From the NCBI GenBank assembly GCA_023374045.1, contig CM041777.1:485995594-486059593 (forward strand): DNA of 64,000 bases, read 5' to 3'. The translations under genes were made by a program, and so were the position numbers. This DNA is from Limonium bicolor. Taxonomy: Eukaryota > Streptophyta > Magnoliopsida > Caryophyllales > Plumbaginaceae. Under the pieces are notes generated by a model, which was not told where the DNA came from, did not search any database, and saw nothing but the letters and a program-made list of their open reading frames with translations. Below are positions 33,034-44,236 of this stretch, in pieces; position 1 is the stretch's first letter, and the number at the start of each line of letters is the position of its first letter.

Positions 33034-33452
33034 TACAACCATTCCCCTCCAGGAACGGTTTGTATTCTGAGAATAAGTTAAGGTTAAGATAAGTTACAAT
33101 CATTCCTTTTTAAAGGATGATTTTTATTGTTAAGATTAAGATAAGTTACAATCATTCCTTTTTAAAGGATGATTTGTATTGTTAAGATTAAGATTAAGTT
33201 AAGATTAAGATTAAGTTAAGGTTAAGATAAGTTACAATCATTCCTTTTTAAAGGATGATTTGTATTGTTAAGATTAAGATAAGTTACAATCATTCCTTTT
33301 TAAAGGATGATTTGTATTGTTAAGATTAAGATTAAGTTAAGATTAAGATTAAGTTAAGATTAAGATAAGTTACAATCATTCCTTTTAAAGGATGATTTGT
33401 ATAATTAAGATTAAGATAAGCAACATCCACTCCTTATTAAAGGATGGTTGTT
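33034..33452 (+). repeat. Hairpin minisatellite, about seven units (B solo LTR)
   Basis: The core is ATCATTCC..TTTAAAGGATGAT, a near-perfect palindrome flanked by GTTACA and TTGTATTGTTAAGATTAAG. Cores begin near 33034, 33092, 33144, 33229, 33284, 33367 and 33420. The central five are almost identical and the outer two are diverged. GATTAAGATTAAG linkers vary in number. Confidence 0.85.
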
Positions 33453-34565
33453 TCTAAGATTAAGATAAGACTAAGATTGAGGTGAGATAAGGATGGACTA
33501 AGATTAAGAGAGAACATTACTTAAGGAGTTAAATAATTAACTCTCTAATTAAGGGAACGCATTTAAGTCGTTCATTGTGTGTGAACTTTGATTGTTCATA
33601 TATGGATTGTTGTTTACAGCATTTATTATTATGTTGTGCATTTAATCAACCTCCATGCTATCGACAATTAGTCGTCGTAGCCACGTTAGCTTGGGGGCCA
33701 TGAGGGGATCGTACCAGCATTCGTGCTGACCCCCTTTGGGGGCTGTTTTTACTACACAGGTACATCAGGAAGCAGCCGACGCGAGAGTAAGAAGAGGATT
33801 CAGTTGTTAAGGGTTTAGTGTGGCCTACGAGTTGTGCATTTACACTCGTATGGCAATTTGAGTTAGTAAGATGTATAGGATGTGAGGGGGTTGTAAGAAG
33901 GATATGTATATGGTTAAGATTGTTGTACTAATGTTCGGTATATTCTGTAGTCAGACCGTGGCAAGGTCCTGGATTGTAAAGAATTCCGCTGTGACATGTA
34001 TATATATATGCTGTTAAGTTGCGAGACCACAATTGGATTGAGTTGGGGTGTTACAATCTACCAAGTTACATGTGTTGACAAAGCAAAAAAAAGAGAGGTA
34101 AATGGCATACAAAATTTGTCCATACCCACCTCTCCCACCATTTCATCACTACTTTCCAACACATCAAGTCTTTAGCTTATATAATTTCTTCCTTTAGCAT
34201 CTTTGGGTCCCTTACATGTTAGATAACCTCCATTATCAGACATAGAACATGCCCATTACATAAAATATAAGAAGAGAAAGTAGCAGCAAGGCAATCAAGT
34301 AGCCAGCCACATGTGCCATTACAACTTTTCATAAAGCACAAATTATCTTCTTTTATTTTCCACCTCTTGTTCTGCCTTACTTTAGCTAGTTTATGAATTG
34401 GATTGAGCATCTTCTAAAGGCCCTGATGGTAGACTAATAATGTATTCAAGTGTAGGAATTAATGGAGCACTATAATGCTGTCTAAAGCAAGCATTATTAC
34501 AAAGATACAAATCTGGCCAGAAATGATGTCTAGCACTCTAAGGCTTGTATACTCCACATCTTCCC

Positions 34566-34573
34566 TATATAAA
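34566..34573 (+). promoter_or_regulatory. TATA box of the C 5' LTR
   Basis: CCCTATATAAACC, repeated identically in the 3' LTR at 42412-42419. It is the likely promoter TATA of element C. It lies downstream of the nested solo LTR, so the upstream U3 is displaced by 4.7 kb. Confidence 0.6.
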
Positions 34574-36460
34574 CCATGAGCCACGACCTCTAACACTCAC
34601 CCTTACTCTCTGGACATTCCCAAGTCTTTTTACAATCACTAAGAGAGCCTAGGGTCAAAGGAAAGTGCAAGGGAAGGTGAAGATGTCACAAAAGACAGTT
34701 TCTGAGTTCGAGCAAGTTTGATCTAGTAAGCTTGTTCTTCGAGCCTATCTTCAGGTAAAACCAATCCCAAATTAATCTTCATTGAATCCTCTTAATTTTG
34801 GGCTAAAACCCCATTCAAAAACCTTACCGAAAGCTCTTGTTATTAGGCAATAGATTTCTGCGCGCAAGGAAAGGCAATTTGAGGAGCCTTGTGGAGTTTG
34901 TGCCATCTAGCAAGTTGCCAAGGCTCCTTTTGGAGTTTGAGCCAATAATATTCAAGGTAACTCCATTTTCTATGATCCCTTCCAAGCTATACAATTTATT
35001 TGGGTTCGTAGGTACCCTAAATCTTGGTGAAAGTTAGACGTAAGGGGAAAAATGTGCTTTAAGATCCCCTAACTTGTGAGAAGGATTTAGAAGGCTATAC
35101 TAATCCATTTTTCTATTAATACCTATCAATCTGTAGGTATTTGAATCCTCTATCCAATGAACCTATTCGATCTACTTTTCGACATCATTTGGATATTTAA
35201 ATTCGCTACACCTTAAGAGGTCGAACTGAGTATTTCAACCAACTAGCCTTAAAGGTGGAAAAACGTAATTTGTGATACCCTAACTTGTAACATGTGTTTA
35301 GGGAGTTTTACTCATCCAAATTTCTATTATTATATATCAATCTCTACTGATTTGAACCTTCTATCTATTGCACCTATTCACTCTATTTTTTAGAAGTCAA
35401 TTGGTTAGCGAATTGGTCATGTCTTTAAGAAGTCGAAATGAGTTCTAAGCTTTTTATGGTGACAAATATGTTTGTGGTCTTATGACTATGGCCCAACTTG
35501 TAACTTATATTTTGGTTGTTTTAATCTTAAGTATATGAGTTTAAGTGATGCTTGGATGATACTCATTGAAAGTACCTTGGTGTTTTGATAAAACGTTACC
35601 TTTGTACTAAGTGGATCTTCTAAGTGGTGAAAGTGATTTAAGCCTTGTGCTTGTTTGTGTTCATTATTTAAGATCTTGGTGGTTGAATCAATTTATTGTT
35701 CATTTGTGGAAAAGTATTATTGGATACTTGACTTATTCAAACTTGGTTTTATGATAGATATAAATATATGATGATTGGGTACGTTTGCCCATTTTAACTC
35801 TTGGTACGCCGCGGGCTCCTTGAGTTTGCGTCAGGATTTCTACTCTATAGTTTAAAGGTACTATAGGGGGGTGTGCACATCTTTTAGGGTCTTTACGTGG
35901 TAGAAGGATAGGTTGGATCGCCTTTATGATCGGGATTTGTCCCACGTTATGAATTAAATGGTGAGAAAAGATTAACAGTGGTCTTGTTACCATAAGGTGA
36001 TTTATGAACTCTTTGCGTTCTGAACTTATTTTGCAGTTGTTAAATGCTTGAATTGATGATGTATCTATATCTACTTTGATATCCTATTTTCTTGATCTTG
36101 ACTTGGATTTACTCAGCGTTTTGCTAATGTTTTATGGCTTTGCCCTGCGGTCCCTTCTTTGTGTTGTTTTCCAATGACCGTAGATGAAGAATACTAGTGA
36201 AGCTTTGGAGCTGCACGAGAGCGTGGGGAAGACTTGGAGATTAGAGACTTCCACCTAGTTTGTTTAAGGTTTTCAGGAATGTTAATTATTCAGACTTTTA
36301 TTTTAGGTTTGGATTGTTGTAATAAGCCTAGGCACTCACAGAGGTTGTGAGTGTGGCGGTAACGCTCTTGTAAGACTTTTATTTGCTTCCGCATTTTATT
36401 TGTGCACTCTGTCTATCACACCACATGATAACAGTTAGTAGAAAATGGGGCATTATAAAG

Positions 36461-36472
36461 TGGTATCAGAGC
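36461..36472 (+). promoter_or_regulatory. Primer binding site of element C
   Basis: TGGTATCAGAGC, matching initiator tRNA-Met, three bases after the 5' LTR end. It marks the start of minus-strand DNA synthesis. Confidence 0.95.
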
Positions 36473-36591
36473 AAGGACGCTCTGATTAAAAAGAAACTAG
36501 GATCTAAAATGAACCTAGGATGGGGAAACTGGGACGTATGTGAGGATCGTCACTTTAGCTACTGTGATATCTGTGACTAACCTGCAGGGAC

Positions 36592-36739
36592 ATGGAACAG
36601 AATCAGGTATGTCCTACTGGGTGATTGCTTAAAAGTTCTAGAATTGTGTGATACCTTTGCTTACAAGAACAAGTAGAGGTTAAAAGTTAAACTAGAGTAC
36701 CTAGGGTACTAAGAAAACCGATATTCTTAAATCTTCAAG
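36592..36739 (+). other. Possible gag leader exon and 133-bp intron in C
   Basis: An upstream ATG at 36592 opens five codons (MEQNQ) and runs into AG/GTATGT at 36605-36612, a textbook plant 5' splice site. The likely 3' site is CTTCAAG at 36733-36739, directly before the ATG at 36740. Splicing 36607-36739 would join the five codons in frame to gag. Unspliced, the frame stops at a TGA six codons later. This is inference from sequence only. Confidence 0.35.
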
Positions 36740-37732
36740 ATGGGAGGACGCATCCAAGAAATGGCCCAAGCTATGGCAGCAGCAATGGCCCAAATCCAAA
36801 ACGAGGGGAACAATGGAGGGAACAACATCATGAGACAAATCGCTGCAATGAGGCCCGAGTACTACCATGGGGAGGAGGATCCCCAAAAACTAGAGAGCTG
36901 GATTCGACAGTTCGACAAGGTGTTCAAGGCAGCGAACTGCCCAGCCGACAGAAGAGTGGGATGTGCTACCTACTACTTCAAGAAAGAGGCAGACCTATGG
37001 TGGGGAGCGGTACAAGATGTTCATGGTGAGCAACCAGACTTCGGATGGGCCGAGTTGAAGGAGCTCATGAGGACGCGGTTCTACCCTGACCACCTAAGGG
37101 AGAAGAAGCAACAATAATTCTTGAACCTGCAACAACGGTCCATGACTGTGTCAGAATACAGGACCAAGTTTCTAGAGCTTGCAAGGTTCGCTCCATTCAT
37201 GGTTCCAGACGAAGGGACCAAGGCCAGAAAGTTCAGGATAGGACTCAACTTCCGAATCCGTGAACTAATGGCAGGATTCAACTTCGAGCCCATGCAGCAA
37301 GCATACAAGAAGGCTACCAGCATTGAAATGATCCAAATTGAGAAGAGAGAGTTCCAGGAGGGAGCTAAGAAAAGACTTCATAAGGAAACAGAGAATGAGC
37401 CAGAAGCGAAGAAGCCAAACTATGGCCAAAAACAAAACCAGGGGAAAGGCAAGGCTCCTATGGCCCCGAACGGGAGGACTTTCTTCTGCAGGAAGTGCCA
37501 AAAGAACCACCCGGGAACAGACTGTGAAGGTAAACAAATTACTTGTTTTACTGCGGAAAGCTGGGACACAGGTCGTTCGAGTGTTTCCGAAACCCGGAGT
37601 CCAAATCCTTCAAAAGGGTATGCCCCCAGTAAACAATTCAAACCAGAGCAACCCCAAGCAACCTACGGAGGTGGAGGAGGTCAGACCAGCAAACCTGCTG
37701 AGGGAACCAGTACAGGAAAACGGGCACGATGA
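36740..37732 (+). pseudogene. gag: Element C gag (capsid and nucleocapsid), one stop and a shifted zinc knuckle
   Basis: The reading opens at ATG 36740 with a Met/Ala/Gln-rich start. Capsid wording follows: EDPQKLESWIRQFDKVFKA, KKEADLWWGAV, LKELMRTRFYPDHLREKK, and after an in-frame TAA (37115-37117), MTVSEYRTKFLELARFAPFM. A basic stretch leads to a first zinc-knuckle-like CRKCQKNHPGTDC (about 37487-37525). The usual second knuckle (CGKLGHRSFEC) is visible only in another frame at about 37551-37583, so a small indel lies near 37548. The frame ends TGA at 37730-37732, overlapping an ATG at 37729. Gag would form the virus-like particle. The single stop and local shift disable full-length product. 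Confidence 0.88.
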
Positions 37733-38255
37733 ACGTGATGAACGAGTCGGAGGCCCGTGCTCAAGGAAATGTGATCACAGGTACATTCCCTGTTCATGGA
37801 CTTGAAGCATATATTTTATTCGACTCGGGTGCTACGTACTCTTTCGTATCTACAACATTTATGGAGAAGATAAATCTGCCTAGGAGTACTTGTTTGGACG
37901 TATGTGTGACTATACCCTCGGGGGAAAAGATTAGATGTTCGGAAGTAGTAGAAAACTTGAACATAACTATTAAGGAGGTAGAATTCCCAGTAGACTTGAT
38001 AGTATTCAAGGGGCTAGAGTTCGACATTATATTGGGAATGGATTGGATGCAACGGTACAAGGCACGCCTAAACTGCTTCGAGCAGAAAATAATCTTGAAG
38101 GGTCCCTCAGGACAAAGGGTGTCATACAAGAGGGCGGCCAGACAGCCAGGAGCAAAGATCATTTCGGCTATGACCATGGCGGCGGAGATCAAAAAGGAAA
38201 ACAGGTCTTCCTTTGTTATGTACAAGACACGAAGGAGGAAGAGAACGAGCTTGCC
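37729..38255 (+). pseudogene. pol: Element C aspartic protease
   Basis: The ATG at 37729 overlaps the gag stop as ATGA. The reading gives ARAQGNVITGTFPVHGLEAY, then the active site ILFDSGATYSFVS (about 37815-37853), and later [19 protein letters not shown] (about 38020-38080). DSGATYSF is a canonical gypsy protease motif, and IILGMDWM its C-terminal hydrophobic block. About 38200-38250 the reading must change frame to join RT; the protease frame itself runs on out of register to 38331. Protease would cut the polyprotein. The ATGA overlap may be a reinitiation site or a one-base lesion. Confidence 0.88.
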
Positions 38256-39650
38256 AAGATTCCAGTTATTGCTGAGTACCCGGACGTGTTCCCAGAAGAA
38301 ATACCTGGAATGCCTCCAAGAAGGGAAGTAGAATTCTACATCGACTTGGTGCCGGGGACCGGACCTATTGCGAAGGCACCATACCGGATGGCGCCAATCG
38401 AGATGAGGGAGTTAAAGACCCAATTGGAAGAATTACTGGAGAAGGGCTACATCAGGCCAAGCGTATCGCCCTGGGGAGCACCGGTGTTATTCGTGAAGAA
38501 GAAAGACGGAAGTCTCCGTCTATGCATCGACTACCGAGAATTGAACAAGGTAACAGTGAAAAACAAGTACCCACTGCCCAGGATCGATGATTTATTCGAC
38601 CAATTGAAGGGAGCAAGTGTTTTCTCTAAGATAGACCTGAGGTCGGGATACCACCAGATCAGAGTGGCGGAGGAAGATATACCGAAGACAGCTTTTCGAT
38701 CACGATACGGCCATTACGAGTTTACCGTGATGCCATTCGGCTTGACCAATGCACCAGCAGTGTTCATGGATTTAATGAACAGGATATTCAGCCAGTATTT
38801 GGACAACTTCGTCGTTGTATTCATCGACGACATCCTGATATACTCCAAGGACCAAGAGGACCATGCGGAACACCTGAGGAAAGTGTTGGAAGTCCTAAGA
38901 GCACACAAGTTGTATGCCAAGCTATCAAAATGCGAATTTTGGCTGAGGAAAGTTGCATTTTTAGGCCACATCATCTCAAGTGAAGGTATTGCAGTAGATC
39001 CCTCAAAAATTGAAGCAGTAAAAAGTTGGCCTCGCCCTACGAATGTTACAGAAGTCAGAAGCTTCTTAGGACTCGCAGGCTATTATAGGAAGTTCGTGAA
39101 AGATTTCTCAAAGATTGCCAGACCCATGACGAACCTGATGAAAAAAGCAGTAGGATTCGAGTGGGATGATAGTTGCGAACAATCATTCCAGCAGCTGAAG
39201 GACAGGTTGACGTCAGCCCCAATATTGACTCTACCAGAAGGAACCAAGGGACTGGAGGTTTATTGCGACGCATCGAAGAACGGCTTGGGATGTGTCTTGA
39301 TGCAGAATAAAAGGGTGATAGCCTATGCTTCAAGACAATTAAAGACGCACGAGCAAAACTACCCAACGCACGACCTGGAACTAGCAGCAGTAGTTTTTGC
39401 CTTGAAAATTTGGAGGCACTACTTGTACGGAGTCACCTGCAAGATATTCACGGATCACAAGAGCTTAAGGTACATATTCACTCAGAAGGAGCTGAATATG
39501 AGGCAAAGAAGGTGGTTAGAGTTTGTCAAGGACTACGACCTGGAGATCCAGTACTACGAAGGAAAAGCTAACCTTGTGGCAGATGCATTGAGTCGAAAGA
39601 GAAGTCATGCAGCTCAGGCTATGTGGATCCTTCCAGATGACTTATGCTGA
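38200..39650 (+). pseudogene. pol: Element C reverse transcriptase and RNase H
   Basis: The open frame (38043-39650) becomes pol sequence at about 38200. RT landmarks are [70 protein letters not shown] and the catalytic [12 protein letters not shown] at 38815-38850. After [16 protein letters not shown] and [19 protein letters not shown] comes RNase H, with [36 protein letters not shown] and [27 protein letters not shown] marks its end. All key residues seem present. The frame ends in a TGA at 39648-39650, where related elements read straight on into integrase; one base change would explain it. Confidence 0.95.
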
Positions 39651-41102
39651 GACTTTCGGAAGCTGAACATTGAAATGATTGATAGAAGGACAAATCAAAC
39701 AAATGGGTTATACCAGATGACTGTCTCGCCAGACTTGTTCAAAGAAATCCGAGCAAAGCAAGTAGGCGATGAGAAGCTCAATCATATAAAGAAGAAAATG
39801 GCAGGAGGAGACGCTCCAGACTTCAAGCTACACGAGGATGGAAGCTTGAGATTCAAGGGACGATGGTGTATTCCCAAGAGTTGTGACGATATCAAAACCA
39901 TGCTGATGAGGGAGGCACACCAAACCCCATATTCAGTACATCCAGGAGGAAATAAACTGTACAAAGACCTAAAACAACATTTTTGGTGGCCAGGGATGAA
40001 AAGAGAAATAGCTGAATTTGTGGCACGATGTCTCACTTGCCAAAAGGTGAAATTCGAGCACAGTCGACCAGGAGGACTAGTACAACCACTAGAAGTTCCG
40101 ACTTGGAAATGGGATTCAATATCCATGGACTTCATAGTAGGACTACCACTGACAAGGTCGGGAATGAACCAGATCTGGGTTGTGGTCGACCGTTTGACTA
40201 AGACCGCCAGATTCATTCCAATGAAAGACACTTGGACGATGGAGAAGCTAGTTGATGCATACATCAAGGAGATCGTCAGATATCATGGAGTGCCTTCTAG
40301 CATCGTATCCGATAGAGACTCGAGATTCCTTAGTAGATTCTGGCAGAGTTTCCAGAAAGCAATGGGATCAAAGCTGAAACTAAGTACTGCATTCCACCCA
40401 GCGACAGACGGACAGACTGAAAGAACCATTCAGACGTTAGAAGACATGTTAAGATCCTGCATGATGGACTATCAGGGAGCATGGATTGACCACCTACACC
40501 TGATTGAATTCTCTTACAACAATAGCTATCACAGTAGTATAGGGATGGCACCGTATGAAGCACTGTACGGAAGGAAGTGTAGGACTCCATTGTGTTGGAA
40601 CGACATCTCAGAAACGGTAACATTGGGCCCGGATATGATTGAAGAAATGGTCAGCCAAGTTCGACTGATTCAGCAGAGGATGAAAGCAGCTCAGGATCGA
40701 CAAAAGTCCTATGCCGACTTAAAGAGGAAACCTTTAGAGTTTGAAGTTGGTGAAAAGGTATTTCTGAAAGTATCACCAACCAGAGGAGTAATGAGGTTCG
40801 GGAGGAAAGGGAAACTGAGCCCAAAATTCATTGGACCTTACGACATTCTGGAAAAAGTTGGATCCTTGGCATATCGTTTAGCATTACCTATGGAATTGGA
40901 CAAGGTACATAATGTTTTTCACGTATCTCAACTGAAGAAGTACGTCCACGATCCTTCGCACGTCATTCAACCAGAGGCAGTGCAAATGGACCCATCTCTG
41001 ACATACGAGGAGGTTCCAATCGAGATACTTGACTCCAAAGTCAGAGAAACCAGAACAAAAGCCATCAAGATGGTAAAGTGCTTTGGAGGAACAACAAGGT
41101 AG
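39651..41102 (+). pseudogene. pol: Element C integrase, in frame with RT after one TGA
   Basis: It continues the RT frame (DFRKLNIEMIDRR). The zinc domain has HQTPYSVHPGG and CLTCQKVKFEHSRPGG (HHCC). The catalytic core has Asp in MDFIVGLP (40128-40130), Asp in IVSDRDSRF (40311-40313) and Glu in QTERTIQTLEDML (40419-40421). This gives 35 residues between the second Asp and the Glu, the standard D,D-35-E spacing. The C-terminal GPY/F module is FIGPYDILEKVGSLAYRLAL, followed by VHNVFHVSQLKKYVHDPSHV. Integrase inserts the cDNA into chromosomes. The core is intact; the frame is lost at about 41078, just inside the chromodomain, and the stop is at 41100-41102. Confidence 0.95.
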
Positions 41103-41169
41103 AAGAAGCTACTTGGGAAACGGAAGACTCAATGAGGAAGAGATACCCCGAACTTTTTGGTGAGCCTTA
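41030..41169 (+). pseudogene. Chromodomain tail of C integrase, frameshifted
   Basis: In the integrase frame the start reads ILDSKVRETRTKAIKMVK. The rest continues one frame over from about 41077, as WRNNKVEEATWETEDSM and then RYPELFG, to a TAA at 41167-41169. This VLW..EATWE..D pattern is the Tekay/Del chromodomain, which is thought to steer integration to chromatin marks. A one-base insertion explains the shift. This tail is the main reason for the Tekay assignment. Confidence 0.85.
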
Positions 41170-41402
41170 AGTTTGGTATAGAAGTCACGGGGTCGTGACT
41201 TAAAATTTAAGGGAGGGTGAGTCCACTGACCTTTCCTTCGTGACTATCACTTAGTACAGGTATTACATGCTTATTATCAGGAAATTAATCTGCTATGAAT
41301 GAAGTTGATATTTGAGAATGGATTTAGCTACTGATAGCTTCGGTAGAAATCTATAGAGATAAGAAACTTCGAGGGCGAAGTTTGTTTTTAAGGGGGGGTG
41401 AA
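41170..41402 (+). promoter_or_regulatory. C 3' untranslated region, pre-PPT hairpin and polypurine tract
   Basis: Between the pol end and the 3' LTR lies an inverted repeat, AAACTTCG (41364-41371) and CGAAGTTT (41376-41383), with loop AGGG. The polypurine tract AAGGGGGGGTGAA (41390-41402) directly precedes TGAAATACCCC. B and E have comparable hairpins at the same spot. Confidence 0.85.
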
Positions 41403-44231
41403 TGAAATACCCCAAAGTTACGAAAGTTTTTACGAGGAGATTTTACTAGGCATTAACGGCTTAGTAAAAGGTTAATCGTTCCTTAGAATTTTTACCTTAG
41501 TATAACCTTGACTTTTACTAGGCATTAATGGTCTAGTAAATAGATATTCACTCCTTAGAATTATAGCCTTCACAAAAGCTCAAGTTTTGGCCAAGAACTT
41601 ACCTCAGTAAAAATCCGGTTTTTACCTCGGTCATTTTTGACACTAAAAAGAGGTATTAACTTATTAACCCCTTAAAGTACTCTTTAAGGTGAATTAAGCT
41701 AGATTGTCTTATATTATTTAAGGCTATTAGAAGTCCTAAATATTAGCCATGAGATGGTAGTAGTATAGAAGGTGAAATCTCTTGGCAAGGTAACTTGGAA
41801 ATTTACCGAAGAAAGTTACCTAAGAAAGGTTGTTTTATATGATTCCAATTTGTAGTTTTTACCCATTATCTCTTCATGGTAATTACCTACCTTAGTTACC
41901 ACATCAATCTACCAAGTTACATGTGTTGACAAAGCAAAAAAAAGAGAGGTAAATGGCATACAAAATTCGTCCATACCCACCTCTCCCACCATTTCAGCAC
42001 TACTTTCCAACACATCAAGTCTTTAGCTTATATAATTTCTTCCTTTAGCATCTTTGGGTCCCTTACATGTTAGGTAACCTCCATTATCAGACATAGAACA
42101 TGCCCATTACATAAAATATAAGAAGAGAAAGTAGCAGCAAGGCAATCAAGTAGCCAGCCACATGTGCCATTACAACTTTTCATAAAGCACAAATTATCTT
42201 CTTTTGTTTTCCACCTCTTGTTCTGCCTTACTTTAGCTAGTTTATGAATTGGATTGAGCATCTTCTAAAGGCCCTGATGGTAGACTAATAATGTATTCAA
42301 GTGGAGGAATTAATGGAGCACTATAATGCTGTCTAAAGCAAGCATATTGCAAAGAACAAATCTGGCCAGAATGATGTCTAGCACTCTAAGGCTTGTACTC
42401 CATATCTTCCCTATATAAACCATGAGCCACGACCTCTAACACTCACCCTTACTCTCTGGACATTCCCAAGTCCTTTTACAATCACTAAGAGAGCCTAGGG
42501 TCAAAGGAAAGTGCAAGGGAAGGTGAAGAAGTCACAAAAGACAGTTTCTGAGTTCGAGAAAGTTTGATCTAGTAAGCTTGTTCTTCGACCTATCTTCAGG
42601 TAAAACCAATCCCAAATTAATCTTCATTGAATCCTCTTCATTTTGGGCTAAAACCCCATTCAAAAACCTTACCGAAAGCTCTTGTTATAAGGCAATAGAT
42701 TTCTGTGCGCAAGGAAAGGCAATTTGAGGAGCCTTGTGGAGTTTGTGCCATCTAGCAAGTTGCCAAGGTCTTTTGGGAGTTTGAGCCAAAATATTCAAGG
42801 TAATTCCATTGTCTATGATCCCTTCCAAGCTATACAATTTATTTGGGTTCGTAGGTACCCTAAATCTTGGTGAAAGTTAGACGTAAGGGGAAAAATGTGC
42901 TTTAAGATCCCCTAACTTGTGAGAAGGATTTAGAAGGCTATTTGCTCTACTTTCTGACTTCATTTGGATATTTGAATTTGCTACGCCTTAAGAGGTCGAC
43001 TTGAGTATTTCAACCAACTAGCCTTAAAGGTGGAAAAACGTAATTTTTGATACCCTAACTTGTAACATGTCTTTAGGGAGTTTTACTCATCCAAATTTCT
43101 ATTATTATATATCAATCTCTACTGATTTGAACCTTCTATCTATTGCACCTATTCGCTCTATTTTTTAGAAGTCAATTGGTTAGCGAATTAATCATGTATT
43201 TAAGAAGTCGAAATGAGTTCTAAGCTTTTTATGGTGACAAATATGTTTGTGGTCTTATGACTATGGCCCAACTTGTAACTTATATTTTGGTTGTTTTAAT
43301 CTTAAGTATATGAGTTTAAGTGATGCTTGGATGATACTCATTGAAAGTACCTTGGTGTTTTGATAAAACTTTACCTTTGTACTAAGTGGATCTTATAAGT
43401 GGTGAAAGTGATTTAAGCCTTGTGCTTGTTTGTGTTCTTTATTTAAGATCTTGGTGGTTGAATCGATTTATTGTTCATTTGTGGAAAAGTATTATTGGAT
43501 ACTTGACTTATTCAAACTTGGTTTTATGATAGATATAAATATATGATGATTTGGTACGTTTGCCCGTTTTAACTCTTGGGACGCCGCGGGCTCCTTGAGT
43601 TTGTGTCAGGATTTCTACTCTATAGTTTAAAGGTACTATAGGGGGTGTGCACATCTTTTAGGGTCCTTACGTGGTGGAAGGATAGGTTGGATCGCCTTTA
43701 TGATCGGGATTTGTCCCACGTTATGAATTAAATGGTGAGAAAAGATTAACAGTGGTCTTGTTACCACAAGGTGATTTATGAACTCTTTGCGTTCTGAACT
43801 TATTTTGCAGTTGTTAAATGCTTGAATTGATGATGTATCTATATCTACTTTGATATCCTATTTTCTTGATCTTGACTTGGATTTACTCGGCGTTTTGCTG
43901 ACGTTTTATGGCTTTGCCCTACGGTCCCTTCTTTGTGTTGTTTTCCAATGACCGTAGATGAAGAATACTAGTGAAGCTTTGGAGCTGCACGAGAGCGTGG
44001 GGAAGACTTGGAGATTAGAGACTTCCACCTAGTTTGTTTAAGGTTTTCAGGAATGTTAATTATTCAGACTTTTATTTTGGGTTTGGATTGTTGTAATAAG
44101 CCTAGGCACTCACAGGGGTTGTGAGTGTGGCGGTAATGCTCTTGTAAGACTTTTATTTTCTTCCGCGTTTTATTTGTGCACTCTGTCTATCACACCACGT
44201 GATAACAGTTGGTAGAAAATGGGGCGTTACA
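41403..44231 (+). mobile_element. Element C 3' LTR
   Basis: 2,829 bp, from TGAAATACCCCAAAG to GGGGCGTTACA, followed by the target duplication CCAAC (44232-44236). It matches the 5' LTR closely; the largest difference is a deletion of about 75 bp near 42938. The TATA box is at 42412-42419. Unlike A, B, D and the Athila LTR, no palindromic word array is seen in it. Confidence 0.95.
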
Positions 44232-44236
44232 CCAAC

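Larger units (their letters stand above)
29376..34055 (+). mobile_element. Solo LTR of the B family, 4.68 kb, nested in the C 5' LTR
   Basis: It starts TGAAATACCCCAAAC and ends GGGGTGTTACA, with a perfect target duplication ATCTA (29371-29375 and 34056-34060). It is collinear with the B 3' LTR, sharing the start region, the doubled GGGCCTAAG motif (about 30952-31005), a conserved box with GACAATTAGTCGTCGTAG, and the end. There is no PBS, PPT or interior. Its word array has only two units, with a different word, and its hairpin minisatellite is expanded. Confidence 0.95.
28863..36457 (+). mobile_element. Element C 5' LTR, interrupted by a B-family solo LTR
   Basis: It starts TGAAATACCCCAAAG. 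LTR sequence is 28863-29375 and 34061-36457, and it resumes after the nested LTR and its ATCTA duplication, giving about 2.91 kb. It ends GGGGCATTATA; the 3' LTR ends GGGGCGTTACA. It has a segment of about 75 bp (about 35101-35175) that is absent from the 3' LTR and is bounded by CTAT on both sides. Confidence 0.93.
28863..44231 (+). mobile_element. Nearly complete Ty3/gypsy Tekay/Del chromovirus element C
   Basis: LTRs at 28863-36457 (including a nested B-family solo LTR) and 41403-44231. PBS at 36461-36472 and PPT just before 41403. A perfect CCAAC target duplication (28858-28862 and 44232-44236) proves one insertion event. Without the nested LTR the element is about 10.7 kb. gag, PR, RT, RNase H, IN and a chromodomain tail are in canonical gypsy order. 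The LTRs are very similar, so the insertion is fairly recent, but pol has a stop and frameshifts. Confidence 0.97.

Noticed and set aside
36461..36472. TGGTATCAGAGC as part of a tRNA gene
   Set aside because: Only the 12 bases complementary to the tRNA 3' end are present, immediately after an LTR, so it is a primer binding site.
38043..38199. N-terminal 50 residues of the long ORF starting at 38043 as part of RT
   Set aside because: In this stretch the protease frame (37729 onward) carries the conserved sequence. The 38043 frame only becomes pol-like after about 38200.
34219..42261. A 63-codon - strand ORF present twice (34219-34410 and 42070-42261)
   Set aside because: The two copies are simply the same position in the two C LTRs. 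It has no family resemblance and is antisense to the LTR.
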